Shown in pieces: positions 30,201 to 38,977 of a stretch of 38,977 nt of DNA. Every line of letters starts with the position of its first letter. Position 1 is the stretch's first letter. The translations under genes were made by a program, and so were the position numbers. The notes under the pieces are model-generated. The model was not told the DNA's origin, searched no databases, and worked only from the letters and a program-made list of their open reading frames with translations. Source of the DNA: Candidatus Dadabacteria bacterium (GTDB taxonomy: Bacteria > Desulfobacterota_D > UBA1144 > Nemesobacterales > UBA2774); assembly GCA_004356555.1 (NCBI GenBank), contig SMWY01000091.1, positions 1-38,977 of the forward strand. Direction: 5' to 3'.

Positions 30201-30605
30201 CTATTTACCCATTTTGATTATGGTCTCAAAATCTTTTTTTGTAACGGGCATAACAGAAAGTCTGCTATGTGTAACCAGAGGGACTTTTTCTAGGCGTTTG
30301 TCATTTTTAATATCCGAAAGTGAAACGGGGCTGTTTAGTTTATTTACCGGCTCTATATCAACCACAACCCATCTGTCGTCTTGGGTTGTAGGGTCCTGAT
30401 AGAACTCCTTTATTACCCTGGCAACACCCACGACTTCCTTACCTTCGTTGCTGTGGTAATAGAGAACCAAATCCCCTTTTTCCATGGACTTGAGATTATT
30501 TCTTGCCTGGTAGTTCCTAACACCGTCCCAGTAAGTCGAGCCGTCTTTAAGTAGATCATCCCAGGAATATTTAAATGGTTCTGATTTAACAAGCCAGTAA
30601 TTCAT
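30201..30605 (-). CDS. EVE-domain protein
   Basis: MNYWLVKSEPFKYSWDDLLKDGSTYWDGVRNYQARNNLKSMEKGDLVLYYHS is the canonical EVE N-terminus. Start at 30605 preferred over the track start at 30620. Confidence 0.93.
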   Translation of the reverse strand: MNYWLVKSEPFKYSWDDLLKDGSTYWDGVRNYQARNNLKSMEKGDLVLYYHSNEGKEVVGVARVIKEFYQDPTTQDDRWVVVDIEPVNKLNSPVSLSDIKNDKRLEKVPLVTHSRLSVMPVTKKDFETIIKMGK

Positions 30606-30695
30606 AAAGTTTATTATCATTGATAAACTGTATTTTTCAAATGCTAGAATTTTGGACCTTCCTCAAATGTAATATTCCTGTATATTTATAGGCAA

Positions 30696-31382
30696 ATGGA
30701 ATTTTCGAGTCGATACAGACCAATATTTCTCCTCATATTTACACTTGTTATCCTACAAAGTTCAACGCTACTTGCACAAAATGGCGATAATAACAACTTG
30801 GTAGCTGCACGAGCCCCGTCTATATATATTGTAGGCAAGATGGCACTGATACCATTTAGTTCAAAACAAACGCTATCATTAGAACAATCCGAAGAATCAC
30901 TTTCAGATATTGAGCGGTATCTCACTATATCTCTTTACGATGCTCTTGTTTTACAAACCTCGGGCATGGCGGATGTTGAAATATTACCGCTGAAAAAGTC
31001 GGATACTGAATTTACCAAGTTAGAATCGGGGAAACCAAAAATATATTACAAAGATATAGCTATCGATGTGGGAAGGATTCTGGACGCCGATTCGGTAATG
31101 GTTGGAGTTATTTCAGAGTACACGGAAAGAGGCGGATCACAGTGGGGGATAGAATCTCCGCCAACCGTATCTTTTAGAGTAGAGGTACTAAGCACAAAAG
31201 ACGGAAGGGTGATATGGGAGACATATTTCACAGAAACACAAAAGCCCTTATTTGACAACCTGTTTGAAATAAAGAAGTTTGTAAAAAGAGGGGGCAAATG
31301 GATATCTGCAGATGAGCTTGCAAAAGAGGGCGCTAGAAAGATAGCTCAAAGGTTTAGCAGATTTCTACTGGAGAAAAGATGA
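30696..31382 (+). CDS. Exported hypothetical protein, possibly CsgG/LpoB-like fold
   Basis: Signal-peptide-like N-terminus (IFLLIFTLVILQSSTLLAQ); alternating pattern with LDADSVMVGVISEYTERG, VEVLSTKDGRVIWE and a C-terminal helix. Overlaps hisA by 4 nt. Confidence 0.7.
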   Translation: MEFSSRYRPIFLLIFTLVILQSSTLLAQNGDNNNLVAARAPSIYIVGKMALIPFSSKQTLSLEQSEESLSDIERYLTISLYDALVLQTSGMADVEILPLKKSDTEFTKLESGKPKIYYKDIAIDVGRILDADSVMVGVISEYTERGGSQWGIESPPTVSFRVEVLSTKDGRVIWETYFTETQKPLFDNLFEIKKFVKRGGKWISADELAKEGARKIAQRFSRFLLEKR

Positions 31383-32101
31383 TAATTATCCCTGCCATAG
31401 ATCTTAAAGACGGAAAGTGTGTAAGACTTTTTAAAGGGAAGGAGGAACAAGTAACGGTATTTTCCGAAAATCCCTCTGAAGTAGCAAGAGAGTGGGATGA
31501 ATCAGGAGCTAAGTGGATTCACGTGGTAGACCTTGACGGTGCCTTCTCAGGTAAACCTAGAAATTTTAACGTCATTAAATCTATTGTAGATTCGGCATCC
31601 TGCCCGGTCCAAGTTGGCGGAGGCATAAGGAATATAGATACTGTACGAGAGTATGTCGGAATCGGTGTTAAAAGAATAATATTAGGAACTGCTGCATTTA
31701 GCGACGAGGATTTTTTAAGGAATGCCTGCAGCGAATTTCCAGAAGAAATCGCAGTTGGAATCGATACTAAAAACGGGAAAATAGCCGTTAAAGGCTGGAC
31801 TGAAGTAATAGACCAAAGTACCGAGGAAGTGCTCGAGAATCTACATGAAGTTGGTGTATCGGTGGTACTTAATACTAATATCGACAGAGACGGAACTATG
31901 GAAGGAATAAATATTGAGGGTGCAAGAGAATTTATAAACGAATCTCCGATTCCTGTAATCGCCTCAGGCGGAATTGCTACAATGGAAGATCTTGAGAAAC
32001 TGGCTTCAATTGAGCATTTAGGCTTATATGGTGCTATACTAGGGAAGTCAATTTACACTGGTAGTATTAATCTAAAAGAGGCAATACAAAGGTACTCCTA
32101 A
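31379..32101 (+). CDS. hisA: 1-(5-phosphoribosyl)-5-[(5-phosphoribosylamino)methylideneamino]imidazole-4-carboxamide isomerase
   Basis: [52 protein letters not shown]. Confidence 0.96.
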   Translation: MIIIPAIDLKDGKCVRLFKGKEEQVTVFSENPSEVAREWDESGAKWIHVVDLDGAFSGKPRNFNVIKSIVDSASCPVQVGGGIRNIDTVREYVGIGVKRIILGTAAFSDEDFLRNACSEFPEEIAVGIDTKNGKIAVKGWTEVIDQSTEEVLENLHEVGVSVVLNTNIDRDGTMEGINIEGAREFINESPIPVIASGGIATMEDLEKLASIEHLGLYGAILGKSIYTGSINLKEAIQRYS

Positions 32102-32102
32102 A

Positions 32103-32861
32103 ATGTTATCGAAGAGAATAATACCCTGTTTGGATGTAAAGGACGGAAGGGTGGTTAAAGGGGTTAATTTCGTCAATTTAAGAGACGCCGGGGACCCCGT
32201 TGAAATTGCAAAGAAGTATAGTGATGAGGGGGCTGATGAGATCTGTTTCCTGGATATAACCGCCTCTAATGAAGAAAGAGAAACTATGATTGACGTAGTT
32301 GAACGTACAGCAGCGCAGGTATTCGTTCCGCTTACCGTAGGCGGGGGCGTGAGGACTCTTGATGATGTGAGACAGATATTATTAGCCGGGGCCGATAAAG
32401 TCTCAATAAACACTGCAGCAGTGAAAAACCCTGATTTCGTAAAAGAAGCCGCAGATAAGTTTGGAAGCCAGTGCATAGTGGTCGCTATAGACGCTAGAAG
32501 TGTAGGTGATAGCAAATGGGAAGTTTTCACTCACGGCGGAAGAAACCCTACCGGAATAGACGCTGTAGAATGGGCTCAAAAAATGGAGGACTACGGTGCA
32601 GGGGAGATTCTTCTTACAAGCATGGATAAAGACGGAACAAAATCAGGCTATGACCTTCCTCTTACAAAAACCATATCACGCAACCTGAGAATACCTATAA
32701 TTGCCTCAGGCGGAGCCGGAAATCTCGAACACCTGTCAGATGGGGTAAAACTTGGGGAAGCTGACGCCGTACTGGTCGCCTCCATTTTTCACTACGGAGA
32801 ATATACTATTAAGGAAGCCAAGGAATTCTTAAGCGCCAATGGTATACCAGTAAGACTTTAA
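32103..32861 (+). CDS. hisF: Imidazole glycerol phosphate synthase subunit HisF
   Basis: [72 protein letters not shown]. Confidence 0.98.
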   Translation: MLSKRIIPCLDVKDGRVVKGVNFVNLRDAGDPVEIAKKYSDEGADEICFLDITASNEERETMIDVVERTAAQVFVPLTVGGGVRTLDDVRQILLAGADKVSINTAAVKNPDFVKEAADKFGSQCIVVAIDARSVGDSKWEVFTHGGRNPTGIDAVEWAQKMEDYGAGEILLTSMDKDGTKSGYDLPLTKTISRNLRIPIIASGGAGNLEHLSDGVKLGEADAVLVASIFHYGEYTIKEAKEFLSANGIPVRL

Positions 32862-32891
32862 TTCAGAGTATTAAACAGATGGAGTTTAATC

Positions 32892-33941
32892 TTGACTATA
32901 AGAGAACAGCTTGAAGAAATAGAAAGGGGGATCTTGTCCCCTCTCGCTTCACTTAGTGCAGAGACAAAGGGGAGAATGAAGCCTGAAGAACAATGCGCTA
33001 TTCGAACCGATTTCCAAAGAGACAGAGACAGGGTTATACACTCAAAATCATTTAGAAGAATGAAACACAAGACACAGGTGTTTCTCTCCCCTACTGATGA
33101 TCACTATAGAACAAGGCTTACGCACGTAATAGAGGTGGCCCAGATCGCAAGAACGATTTCTAAAGCGCTAAGATTAAATGAAGACCTGACAGAGGCGATA
33201 GCACTAGGTCATGATCTTGGGCACACACCATTTGGACATGCTGGAGAAGCAATGCTTAATGAAATATTTCCCGGAGGCTTTAAGCACGTTATACATAGCC
33301 TACGGGTGGTAGATGTTCTGGAGAAAGGCGGTGAGGGACTAAACCTTACTTACGAAGTAAGGGACGGAATTTCTAAGCACTCAAAAGGCATGGGTGCGAT
33401 AGATAATCCGAAATACAGACCTAAGACTATGGAGGGTCAAGTTGTTAGAATCTCAGATTTAGTGGCCTATGCTAATCATGATTTAGATGATGCAATCCGC
33501 TCTGGAATTATAACAATTGATGATGTTCCCAAGAACTGTACTAAAACTTTAGGAAAAACTAATTCCGAGAGAATAAACAAAATGGTCACAGACATAATAT
33601 TTGAAACAAAAAATCTCGATGAGAAGAGAGTAGTTTCAAGTCCTGGAGTTGAACAAGCCATGCTTGAGTTGAGAAGCTACCTGTTTAATACGGTTTACAT
33701 GAACGATAAGATTAAAAACAATTTTGATAAGGCAAAAAAAGTAATAAAAGAACTCTACGAATATTTTTGTGAGAACCAGGATGAATTTAAGATTATATAT
33801 CCGAGAGAGCCTAGAGACGGAGAAACTCCGGAACGAGCGGTATGCGATTTCATAGCCTCTATGACGGATTCATACGCTATTACTCTTTATGAAAAGATAT
33901 TTTTGCCCAAGAGATGGCATGGAGATATAAGTGCATTTTAA
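32892..33941 (+). CDS. dgt: dGTPase-like HD-domain triphosphohydrolase
   Basis: TTG start; FQRDRDRVIHSKSFRRMKHKTQVFL, TRLTHVIEVAQIARTISKAL, LGHDLGHTPFGHAGE HD motif. Confidence 0.93.
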   Translation: MTIREQLEEIERGILSPLASLSAETKGRMKPEEQCAIRTDFQRDRDRVIHSKSFRRMKHKTQVFLSPTDDHYRTRLTHVIEVAQIARTISKALRLNEDLTEAIALGHDLGHTPFGHAGEAMLNEIFPGGFKHVIHSLRVVDVLEKGGEGLNLTYEVRDGISKHSKGMGAIDNPKYRPKTMEGQVVRISDLVAYANHDLDDAIRSGIITIDDVPKNCTKTLGKTNSERINKMVTDIIFETKNLDEKRVVSSPGVEQAMLELRSYLFNTVYMNDKIKNNFDKAKKVIKELYEYFCENQDEFKIIYPREPRDGETPERAVCDFIASMTDSYAITLYEKIFLPKRWHGDISAF

Positions 33942-34041
33942 GAATATTAATTTCAGGTAACCTATATCCTTTCGAAAATACCCCATATTAAACATTTATA
34001 GACTTTAGCTAATTTTAAGACTACTTTGTTAGGTGCAAAAA

Positions 34042-34842
34042 TTGATAAAACTGGGTTCGGTTTCGTTTTTAAACGCAAAACTTTTGACATATGCTCTTGA
34101 AAATAACCTGATCCAACATGAGTTCGATCTTATACAAACTCCTCCGTCAGAATTATCTGTGAAGCTTTTTAATAAAGAAATAGATGTAGGTCTAATACCT
34201 GTTGCGGAGCTGCTAAAAAGAAAGGACTACAGTGTAGTCCCTCAGATTTCTATATCATCATTTGGTAAAGTGGACAGTGTAATTGTTCTTGCAAAATCAG
34301 ATTTAAGAGAATTAAAAACAATCGCTGTCGATAAACGCTCCCAAAGCTCTACAGCATTACTCAGAATAGTGATGGAAATATTCTACGGACTTCAACCTAG
34401 CTATCTATCAAGGGATATTGATAAAGAGGGTGTCCTTGACGGTGTAGATGGGACTATGCTCATTGGAGATTCGGGACTTAAAGAATGTTATAATGCGGAT
34501 AATTCATATAAAGTCTACGATTTGGGAGAGATATGGACAGGCGAGACGGGGCTTCCCTTTGTCTATGCGGTTTTCGCGGTAAACAAAGGTGTTATACTAG
34601 GAAATAACCTGGAGGCTCTTATAGAATCAAAAAACTATGGACTTGGAATTGTAGACGAGATAGCTGAGACTGAGTCACAAAAAATAGGAATAGAAAAAGA
34701 CGTATGTCTTAAATATTTAACCGACCGGATTAAATATGATCTGGGCAGAGAAGAAATCAAAGGGATAATTAAATACAGCGAACTACTTTCAGACTTAAAC
34801 GAAGCAAAAAGGATTTCAGATATAAATATTTATTCAGAATAG
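34042..34842 (+). CDS. mqnA: Chorismate dehydratase (futalosine pathway)
   Basis: KLGSVSFLNAKLLTYALE, EIDVGLIPVAELLKR, DLGEIWTGETGLPFVYAVFAV. The track start GTG (34033) lies inside an AGGTG SD (34031-34035) ideally spaced for TTG at 34042. Confidence 0.9.
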   Translation: MIKLGSVSFLNAKLLTYALENNLIQHEFDLIQTPPSELSVKLFNKEIDVGLIPVAELLKRKDYSVVPQISISSFGKVDSVIVLAKSDLRELKTIAVDKRSQSSTALLRIVMEIFYGLQPSYLSRDIDKEGVLDGVDGTMLIGDSGLKECYNADNSYKVYDLGEIWTGETGLPFVYAVFAVNKGVILGNNLEALIESKNYGLGIVDEIAETESQKIGIEKDVCLKYLTDRIKYDLGREEIKGIIKYSELLSDLNEAKRISDINIYSE

Positions 34843-34861
34843 ACAACAAGGAGAACCTCAC

Positions 34862-35698
34862 ATGACAGAGAAAATTCAAATGAAACTCGGGCATAGCCCC
34901 GATGCTGACGACGCATTTATGTTCTATGCTATCGATAAAAATAAAGTTACTTCGGACAAAATAGATTTCATTCAAGTTGTAGAAGATATACAGTCTCTCA
35001 ATAAGCGCGCCTTAAATAAAGAACTTGAGGTAACGGCAATTTCTGCTCACGGGTATCTCAAGGTGCAGAATGATTACAGGATTATGTCGTGTGGTGCCAG
35101 TATGGGAGAGGGTTATGGCCCTATTGTAGTTTCCAAAGAACCAATCCAAGACCTTGAAGGGAAAAGAATCGGGGTACCTGGAATGCTTACCTCAGCATAT
35201 TTGCTTCTCTGTATTTTTGCAGACGGGTTCATACCGGTTGAGATGGCATTTGATGAAATAATGCCTGCAGTACAGAGTGGAGAGATCGAAACAGGTCTGC
35301 TAATACACGAGGGACAGCTGACATATAAAGATGCGGGCCTTGAACTGTTATTTGATATTGGAGAACTCTGGGCAAAAGAGACTTCACTGCCGCTTCCTCT
35401 GGGATTAAACGTTGTGAAAAGGGATATTAGCGAAGACCTTCAGAAAGAAGCGCACAGAGTACACAAGCAGAGCATCGAGTATGCTCTAATACACAAAGAA
35501 GAAGCTCTTGAATATGCAATGCAGTGGGGAAGAGGGATGAAAAAAGATGTAGGAGAAAAGTTTGTGCTTATGTATGTAAACGAATATACAGTAGAATTGG
35601 GACAAAAGGGTAAGGCCGCTTTAGAGTATTTATTCAACCGAGCATACGAGAAAGGAATAATTACAGAAAAGGCGAATTTGGATATACTAGAGGGTTAA
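34862..35698 (+). CDS. mqnD: 1,4-dihydroxy-6-naphthoate synthase-like protein (futalosine pathway)
   Basis: LGHSPDADDAFMFYAIDKNKV, TAISAHGYLKVQNDYRIMSCGASMGEGYGPIVVSKE, LPLPLGLNVVKRDI. Confidence 0.9.
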   Translation: MTEKIQMKLGHSPDADDAFMFYAIDKNKVTSDKIDFIQVVEDIQSLNKRALNKELEVTAISAHGYLKVQNDYRIMSCGASMGEGYGPIVVSKEPIQDLEGKRIGVPGMLTSAYLLLCIFADGFIPVEMAFDEIMPAVQSGEIETGLLIHEGQLTYKDAGLELLFDIGELWAKETSLPLPLGLNVVKRDISEDLQKEAHRVHKQSIEYALIHKEEALEYAMQWGRGMKKDVGEKFVLMYVNEYTVELGQKGKAALEYLFNRAYEKGIITEKANLDILEG

Positions 35699-35718
35699 TA
35701 TTTTAATATAGATTAACT

Positions 35719-37152
35719 ATGATTAAAGAATACGGGTATTTAGTAAACGGGGAATGGTACAAAAGCGATAATAAACGGGAGATAAGAAACCCTTATAACG
35801 ATGAGGTTGTGGGTTTGATAAATATTCCTGATCTTGATAAAGCAAAAGAATCTATCCGGCACGCCCAAGTCGCATTTGAGAAATTTCGACACAGTCCAAG
35901 TCATAAAAGAAGCGGAATTTTAAAAAACATAGTTAATGGAATTGAGAAGAGAAAGGAGGAGTTTGCAAAAACTCTCGTAAAAGAAGGCGGCAAACCGCTT
36001 AAAACCGCAAGAGTTGAAGTCGATAGAGCCATGACTACTTTCTCGGTAGCTGTGGAAGAGGCAAACAGATTCTCCGGAGGTGAGCTTCTACCAATAGATA
36101 TTGTCTCGGGAAATGAGGAGAGATTTGGCATTACACGCCGCTTTCCGTTAGGTGTTATAATGGGGATATCTCCATTTAACTTCCCGCTTAATCTGGTAGC
36201 CCACAAAGTGGCTCCTGCTATTGCCTCAGCTAATACAATGATCTTAAAGCCCGCGTCTCAAACTCCTATATCGGCACTAATGCTGGGAGAGATAGCCCTT
36301 GAGGCAGGTCTTCCCGAAGGGGCTCTTAACATACTTCCCCTACCCGGTGCACAAATAGAGCCTGTAATTGAAGACGTGCGCATAAAGAAAATCTCATTTA
36401 CCGGGAGTGATGAAATAGGCTGGGAGTTAATGAGGAAATATTCTAAGAAAAAAGTAACGCTTGAGCTAGGTGGAAACGCAGCAACCATAATAGATGAGGA
36501 CCCGCCTGACCTGGATTTTGCGGCAAGCAGAAACGCCTGGGGGGCTTTTTATCAGGCCGGGCAAAGCTGTATATCTGTTCAAAGAATATTCGTTCAGGAG
36601 AAGATATTCGATAAGTTCCTGGACAAATTCATAGATGAGACCAAGAAATTAAAACTGGGCGACCCTATGCTTGAGGATACAGACTTAGGCCCTGTGATAG
36701 ATAATGATTCCGCGGACAGAATAATGAGCTGGATAGATGAAGCGCTTGAAAAAGGGGCGGAGCTTTTAACCGGAGGAAAAAGGGACGGTAAATTAATAGA
36801 GCCGACTGTTTTGACCGGGGTTCCTCATAACTCGAATATAAGCTCGGGTGAGGTATTTGGCCCCGTGGTACACGTAGAGCCGTATAAAGATTTTGACGAA
36901 GCTCTAGACAGGGTAAACGATTCCCGCTACGGACTTCAAGCCGGGGTGTTTACTAAAGATATGAAAAAGGCATTTAAAGCATATCACGCTCTTCATGTAG
37001 GGGGCGTAATAGTAAACGACTACCCGAGTTTTAGAGTAGAGAACATGCCTTACGGTGGTGTTAAGGATTCGGGGGTTGGAAAAGAGGGACTCCGTTACGC
37101 AATTGAAGAAATGACAGAATTAAAACTTATGGTTATAAATTTAGATTACTAA
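35719..37152 (+). CDS. NAD(P)-dependent aldehyde dehydrogenase
   Basis: FPLGVIMGISPFNFPLNLVAHKVAPAIASANTMILKPAS, TLELGGNA, QAGQSCISVQR catalytic Cys, GEVFGPVV, MPYGGVKDSGVGKEG. Confidence 0.96.
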   Translation: MIKEYGYLVNGEWYKSDNKREIRNPYNDEVVGLINIPDLDKAKESIRHAQVAFEKFRHSPSHKRSGILKNIVNGIEKRKEEFAKTLVKEGGKPLKTARVEVDRAMTTFSVAVEEANRFSGGELLPIDIVSGNEERFGITRRFPLGVIMGISPFNFPLNLVAHKVAPAIASANTMILKPASQTPISALMLGEIALEAGLPEGALNILPLPGAQIEPVIEDVRIKKISFTGSDEIGWELMRKYSKKKVTLELGGNAATIIDEDPPDLDFAASRNAWGAFYQAGQSCISVQRIFVQEKIFDKFLDKFIDETKKLKLGDPMLEDTDLGPVIDNDSADRIMSWIDEALEKGAELLTGGKRDGKLIEPTVLTGVPHNSNISSGEVFGPVVHVEPYKDFDEALDRVNDSRYGLQAGVFTKDMKKAFKAYHALHVGGVIVNDYPSFRVENMPYGGVKDSGVGKEGLRYAIEEMTELKLMVINLDY

Positions 37153-37154
37153 AA

Positions 37155-37814
37155 TCAGCTGTATCCCTTAATTTTCTCAAGAATATTTAATCTTTCAAGC
37201 TCACCATAAGCCTTAGTATCGCTTTTTTGAGACACAAATTCTTTTAAATCTTCAGGGCTATCGATATCAAGTCCAATTCTCGGGTTATCGTAACTTTCAT
37301 AGGGGATATTATGTTTGTCTGCTTCATTCATATGCTTCCTGAAACTGTCATGGCCAAACATTGAGGGGATGGCGTCAGGAGGCTTTCTGAGAATAGCATT
37401 GGTCCCTAATTCATCCCTTGCCGGGACAAAAATAATAGAAGGGGTGTCCTTTTCTCTTTCCAGTATAAAATCTATATCATCTGAGGTAATAAGAGGGGCA
37501 TCTCCCGGGATTACGAGAACCGAGGTGGCTCCCATATCCTTACAAATTTGAGACGCATAGTCTACGGATGCACTCTCGCCGTTTTGCTCCGTTTCTATAA
37601 TTATTTCGATCCCCAGACCTCTAGCTATTTCTATAGCTTTAGCGTCGAGAGTGACAATAAACTTACGATCTGCGAGTAGTGATCCTTTAAGGGCCGTAAG
37701 AACATCCTCAAGCATTGCATAAGCAAGCGCTGTCCTTTCATGCTGCGGCAAGAGAGAGGAAAGTCTTTCCTTTGCTTTAGATAAATCTTTTACGGGGACA
37801 ATAACAAATTTCAT
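37155..37814 (-). CDS. cofC: 2-phospho-L-lactate (or PEP) guanylyltransferase, CofC/FbiD family (F420 biosynthesis)
   Basis: VPVKDLSKAKERLSSLL, VLVIPGDAPLIT, FVPARDELGTNAILRKPPDAIPSMFGHDSFRKHMNEA, GLDIDSPEDLKEF. Confidence 0.92.
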   Translation of the reverse strand: MKFVIVPVKDLSKAKERLSSLLPQHERTALAYAMLEDVLTALKGSLLADRKFIVTLDAKAIEIARGLGIEIIIETEQNGESASVDYASQICKDMGATSVLVIPGDAPLITSDDIDFILEREKDTPSIIFVPARDELGTNAILRKPPDAIPSMFGHDSFRKHMNEADKHNIPYESYDNPRIGLDIDSPEDLKEFVSQKSDTKAYGELERLNILEKIKGYS

Positions 37815-37991
37815 TTTGATCCTGATTTAAGCTCGACAAATTTAATTCTCGAATAAAAATTATCAGTTTAGAAAGAACGATATGATACCTAACTTTTGTT
37901 CATAAGCCCAAAGTAATTACATAAAACAAAATCTTATTCCTTTATCTCAATTGGATTAGGCTATGGATCACAAGTTATAATTAATCATCAA

Positions 37992-38977
37992 ATGACGGAA
38001 ATTCACAAGGACTCTCTTTACCTCGATCTGAAAGATTCGCTGGAGAATAAATTAAGCGGTGAAGTGCGTTTCGACAAGATAAGTAAAATATTATATAGCA
38101 CCGATGCGAGTAATTATCAGATTGAGCCGGTAGGAGTCGTCATACCCAAAAATGTCGAAGACGTTGCTATTACCCTTGAAATCGCGTGCAACTATGGAGT
38201 GGCAATTTTGCCCAGGGGCAGTGGATCGAGTCTCGCAGGTCAGGCAGTAGGCCACGCTCTAATTATCGATCTCTCAAAATACCTGAATGAAATTTTAGAA
38301 GTTAATACAGAGGACCAAACAGTGCGCGTGCAGTCAGGAATATTCCTTGAGCAGCTCAATAGAGAGTTAAAGCACTGTGGGCTAATGTTCGGCCCTGACC
38401 CTGCTTCAGCCAGGATAGCAACAATTGGGGGAATAGTAGGGAATAACGCAACAGGAGCGCATTCTATTCTATACGGAATGGCGGGAGACAATGTAGAAGC
38501 CTGCCAACTATATCTTAATAAGGGAGGGCCCATAGAGCTTAAAGAAATAAGCCCAAAGAATCTATCATCAATAATAAAACAAAGCGGTACTAACAATGAG
38601 CTGCACCGAAAACTAAATGAACTGAAAGAAAAACATTCTGAGACAATTAAAAGTGATTTTCCCCGTCATTGGAGAAGGGCTTCGGGTTACAGCCTTAACT
38701 ATCTCATCGAAAAGCCTTTTAATCCTGCAAAGCTCTTAGCGGGCGCGGAAGGGACTCTGGGTCTGGCCACAGAGTTCACGCTTAAATTAGTCGAAAGACC
38801 ATCCTTTACGGGGCTAGCGATTCTACAGTTCGACAGTATGATCCGGGCTATGGAAGCGGTTCCGGCAATTTTAGAGAGAAACCCTTCGGCAGTAGAGCTT
38901 ATCGATAAAATGCTAATTGAGCTTACAAGGGCAAATCCGTTTTATTCCCAGATGCTAACCTTTATTGACGGAGATCC
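37992..38977 (+). CDS. GlcD/D-lactate-dehydrogenase-like FAD-binding oxidase (N-terminal part; truncated at window edge)
   Basis: Own translation: MTEIHKDSLYLDLKDSLENKLSGEVRFDKISKILYSTDASNYQIEPVGVVIPKNVEDVAITLEIACNYGVAILPRGSGSSLAGQAVG...ARIATIGGIVGNNATGAHSILYG...LLAGAEGTLGLATEFTLKLVERP. Open through the last base, so absent from the ORF track. Confidence 0.93.
   Translation, partial: MTEIHKDSLYLDLKDSLENKLSGEVRFDKISKILYSTDASNYQIEPVGVVIPKNVEDVAITLEIACNYGVAILPRGSGSSLAGQAVGHALIIDLSKYLNEILEVNTEDQTVRVQSGIFLEQLNRELKHCGLMFGPDPASARIATIGGIVGNNATGAHSILYGMAGDNVEACQLYLNKGGPIELKEISPKNLSSIIKQSGTNNELHRKLNELKEKHSETIKSDFPRHWRRASGYSLNYLIEKPFNPAKLLAGAEGTLGLATEFTLKLVERPSFTGLAILQFDSMIRAMEAVPAILERNPSAVELIDKMLIELTRANPFYSQMLTFIDGD

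Noticed and set aside
38240-38596. 118-aa minus-strand ORF listed at the right edge
   Set aside because: It is antisense to a clear GlcD-like FAD oxidase reading frame on the plus strand that the track omitted because it runs off the window.
1-38977. CRISPR array, tRNA/rRNA, prophage, transposase or defence island
   Set aside because: No regularly spaced repeats, cloverleaf-like segments, integrase/transposase motifs or defence nucleases recognised; gaps are mostly short and AT-rich.

Overview
AT-rich, gene-dense bacterial chromosome segment with about 33 protein genes. They are mostly housekeeping or biosynthetic genes in short operons. From left to right: tripartite RND efflux operon (tolC-like, acrA-like, acrB-like cut by the window edge); ribBA-ribH-nusB-trpD-trpC; apbE; a zinc-ribbon/DUF3426-like membrane protein; a histone-H1-tail-like lysine-rich protein just upstream of guaB, then guaA; two small proteins, a sugar-nucleotide epimerase and an F420-type LLM oxidoreductase; an M29-like aminopeptidase, a large membrane protein with a GATase-like fold and coaX; a stand-alone LigD phosphoesterase-like (PE) protein; a repeat-like 280-bp intergenic region; a DASS transporter; methylmalonyl-CoA epimerase; an AttH-like lipoprotein with an FtsX/LolD-type ABC exporter; RNase G, pcm and an EVE protein; hisA-hisF-dGTPase; mqnA-mqnD (futalosine menaquinone route); an aldehyde dehydrogenase convergent with cofC/fbiD (F420); and a GlcD-like FAD oxidase cut by the right edge. 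The ORF track omits both edge-truncated genes. Efflux, lipoprotein and Lol-type genes indicate a diderm, and the cofC plus LLM pair suggests F420 use. I see no CRISPR array, rRNA, tRNA, transposase, phage or recognisable defence island. I do not see strong evidence for a wholly new multi-gene system. The best second-look items are the divergent stand-alone PE-like protein overlapping coaX, the H1-like protein before guaB, the structured intergenic region 21112-21391, and the ALDH/cofC/FAD-oxidase neighbourhood.
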